Source of the DNA: an uncultured Butyricicoccus sp.
GTDB taxonomy: Bacteria; Bacillota; Clostridia; Oscillospirales; Butyricicoccaceae
Reading direction: 5' to 3'
Length of the DNA: 16,542 bases
Assembly (NCBI GenBank): GCA_900557315.1
Contig: USSI01000011.1
Span: forward strand, 1-16,542
The translations under genes were made by a program, and so were the position numbers. The notes beneath the pieces were generated by a model that saw only the letters and a list, made by a program, of their open reading frames with translations, did not search any database and was not told the DNA's origin. Below, piece by piece: positions 14,856 to 16,542 of this stretch. How positions within the stretch are numbered: position 1 is the stretch's first letter; every line of letters starts with the position of its first letter.

Positions 14856-16166
14856 ATGTGGGCTTATGAAAGCGTATTTTATCAAATCTACCCGATCGGG
14901 TTCTGCGGCGCGCCGCGCGTCAACGACGGTGTGCTGGAAAACCGCATCGCCAAGGTAGCGGACTGGGCGGAGCACATCGCAAAGCTCGGCTGCAACGCCG
15001 TTTACTTTTCCCCGATCTTCGAATCCGACAGCCACGGCTACGACACCCGCGACTTCCGCAAAATCGACTGCCGCCTCGGCACAAACAAGGACTTCGCCGC
15101 AGTTTGCGACACCCTGCACGAAAACGGCGTCAAGGTCGTGCTGGACGGCGTGTTCAACCACGTCGGCCGCGGCTTCTGGGCGTTCCGCGATGTGCAGGAG
15201 AAAAAGTGGGACTCCCCGTACAAGGACTGGTTCCACATCTCGTTCGACGGCAACTCCAATTACAACGACGGCTTCTGGTATGAGGGCTGGGAGGGCCATT
15301 ACGAGCTGGTCAAACTCAACCTGAAGAACCCCGCGGTTGTACAGCACATCTTCGACTGCATCCGCCTGTGGGTGGACGAGTTCCATATCGACGGCCTGCG
15401 GCTGGACGTTGCCTACTGCCTGGACAAGGACTTCATCCGTCAGCTGCGCGCGTTCTGCGACACGGTAAAGCCGGACTTTTTCCTGGTCGGCGAACTGCTG
15501 CACGGCGACTACAACCAGTTTGTCGGAGACGGCATGCTGCATTCCTGCACCAATTACGAATGCTATAAGGGCCTGTACTCCTCGATGAACAGCATGAACC
15601 TGTTTGAGATCACCCATTCGCTGCTGCGCCAGTTCGGCCCGGAAAACTGGACGCTCTACCGCGGCAAGCACCTGCTGGGCTTTGTGGACAACCACGACGT
15701 GACGCGCATTGCGTCCATCCTGCAAAACCTGAAGCACCTGCCGCTTGTTTACGCGCTGCTGTTCGGCATGCCGGGCATCCCGTGCGTGTATTACGGCAGC
15801 GAATGGGGCGCCAAGGGCGAAAAGCACCAGGGCGACGACGCGCTGCGCCCCTCGTTCGAGGCGCCCGAGTGGAACGGCCTGACCGACTGGATCGCCGCGC
15901 TGGCCAAGGCGCACAAAGAGAGCAAAGCGCTGTGCTACGGCGACTTCAAGCAGGTCGTGCTGACCAACAAGCAGTGCATCTGGGAGCGCATTTATGAGGA
16001 CGAGCGCGTGCTGGTCGCGGTCAACATCGACAGCGAGCCTTACACCGCGCACTTTGACGCAAAATGCGGCCGGGCGGAAGACCTGATTACCGGCCAGCCG
16101 CACGACTTCGGCGGCGGCAGCGAGCTGCCCCCGTATTCCGCGTTCTTCTGGAAGTGCGAACGGTAA
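14856..16166 (+). CDS. Intracellular alpha-amylase family (GH13) enzyme
   Basis: A 436-residue GH13 glycoside hydrolase with the four classical regions: I DGVFNHVG (97-104), II GLRLDVAYC with the nucleophile D184, III VGELLHG with the acid/base E213, and IV FVDNHDVTR with the transition-state D281. The protein starts almost directly with the barrel (VFYQIYPIGF) and has no signal peptide and no N-terminal starch-binding module, so it acts in the cytoplasm, probably on maltodextrins taken up by the cell. Cyclomaltodextrinase- or amylase-like activity is likely, but the exact specificity cannot be read. The ATG at 14856 has AAAGGAG 9 nt upstream; the frame is open from 14826 without a better site. 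No sugar transporter or regulator is nearby. It ends 23 bp before an insertion sequence, and no terminator is visible. Confidence 0.93.
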   Translation: MWAYESVFYQIYPIGFCGAPRVNDGVLENRIAKVADWAEHIAKLGCNAVYFSPIFESDSHGYDTRDFRKIDCRLGTNKDFAAVCDTLHENGVKVVLDGVFNHVGRGFWAFRDVQEKKWDSPYKDWFHISFDGNSNYNDGFWYEGWEGHYELVKLNLKNPAVVQHIFDCIRLWVDEFHIDGLRLDVAYCLDKDFIRQLRAFCDTVKPDFFLVGELLHGDYNQFVGDGMLHSCTNYECYKGLYSSMNSMNLFEITHSLLRQFGPENWTLYRGKHLLGFVDNHDVTRIASILQNLKHLPLVYALLFGMPGIPCVYYGSEWGAKGEKHQGDDALRPSFEAPEWNGLTDWIAALAKAHKESKALCYGDFKQVVLTNKQCIWERIYEDERVLVAVNIDSEPYTAHFDAKCGRAEDLITGQPHDFGGGSELPPYSAFFWKCER

Positions 16167-16189
16167 TCCCCAGCGAGACCCCTTGCCTG

Positions 16190-16542
16190 TGAACTGCCCC
16201 GGATTGTGCGGACAGTACAAAAAGGCCCCTGGTAGGAAATATTGAATTTCAGCAGGAGAGGCATCGCGCCAGCGGTGCCTCTCCAGTCTTTAACTGGATG
16301 CGCTCATAGTTGCCAAAATGGATGTAGCGGTCAATCATCTCATTGGCCTCGCAGAATGAGGCCGGTTTATGGCGGTAGATACACTCTGTCTTGAGAATGG
16401 GAAAGAATTTTTCTGCCATAGCGTTATCATATGGGTTTGCTCGTCTTGACATGGATGGCGTAATGCCATAAGATTTTGTCAGGTTGAAGTATGCTTGCGA
16501 GGTGTACTGGAACCTCTGGTCGCTGTGGAGCTGCAACTCCGC
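16190..16542 (-). mobile_element. IS3-family insertion sequence, right-hand end only
   Basis: Read on the minus strand, the element ends with GGGGCAGTTCA after TGTACTGTCC (16190-16220), a terminal sequence with the 5'-CA-3' end typical of IS3/IS150-group elements. The transposase stop (16249) is about 60 nt inside that end, the usual distance. The visible part is clearly poorer in GC than the neighbouring genes. The left end and any target-site duplication lie outside the window. Confidence 0.8.
16249..16542 (-). CDS. IS3-family transposase OrfB, C-terminal part (DDE integrase)
   Basis: The reading frame is open to the window edge, so only the last ~97 residues are seen; an apparent TTG start at 16536 is not a true start. 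Visible are the second catalytic Asp in HSDQRFQYTS, the segment RANPYDNAMAEKFF with the catalytic Glu, and LKTECIY and YERIQLKTG near the end, all typical of IS3 OrfB. Against the usual pattern several conserved positions differ: HSDQG is HSDQR, RRGNPYDN is RRANPYDN, and AENFFS is AEKFFP. The catalytic residues remain, but the enzyme may be weakened or decaying. The protein is made by frameshifting from OrfA in this family; OrfA is not in the window. Confidence 0.88.
   Translation of the reverse strand, partial: AELQLHSDQRFQYTSQAYFNLTKSYGITPSMSRRANPYDNAMAEKFFPILKTECIYRHKPASFCEANEMIDRYIHFGNYERIQLKTGEAPLARCLSC

Noticed and set aside
14832..16220. Minus-strand open frame of 462 codons opposite the GH13 gene
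   Set aside because: The plus strand holds all four GH13 regions; the antisense product is Val/Ala/Arg-rich with no motif and would start inside the IS end.

Overview
The window looks like chromosome of a GC-rich Firmicute of the class Clostridia, most likely the Oscillospiraceae/Butyricicoccaceae neighbourhood. This is inferred from the gene orders rplS-lepB-rbgA-rnhB-yraN and tig-clpP-clpX-lon-engB, strong GGAGG-type ribosome binding sites and GC-rich coding sequence; no rRNA is present to confirm it. Almost everything is housekeeping and is read from the minus strand, so the layout is described here from high to low coordinate, in the direction of transcription.

Right end: a truncated IS3-family insertion sequence (16190 to the edge) lies 23 bp behind a cytoplasmic GH13 alpha-glucanase gene (plus strand). 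Back to back with that gene is rplS (minus), which has a good promoter and a leader that folds like the known L19 leader. A bidirectional-looking terminator separates rplS from a small plus-strand membrane protein gene, which is divergent from lepB.

Middle: lepB-rbgA-rnhB-yraN-dipeptidase-thrC-phosphoesterase form a tightly packed series. It is interrupted only by a ~290 bp block between rbgA and rnhB that is full of hairpins, and by an 86 bp gap before thrC. The series covers protein secretion (LepB), 50S ribosome assembly (RbgA), RNA-DNA hybrid removal (RNase HII), a YraN nuclease-like protein, peptide turnover and threonine synthesis.

Left half: a protein quality-control cluster, tig (chaperone), clpP and clpX (protease and unfoldase), then, after a clear terminator and a new promoter, lon (second ATP-dependent protease), engB (ribosome-assembly GTPase) and a zinc-ribbon membrane protein. 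A small SCP2-domain gene with its own promoter and terminator follows. At the far left a consensus sigma-A promoter points out of the window.

I found no phage, CRISPR, defence or toxin system and no clearly new multi-gene system. The most interesting material is non-coding: the hairpin block at 12155-12356, whose wobble pairs indicate folding as plus-strand RNA opposite to the flanking genes; the structured clpP leader, with a weak hairpin over its ribosome binding site; the long lon leader; and the rplS leader. No CIRCE or CtsR boxes were recognised in front of the protease genes.
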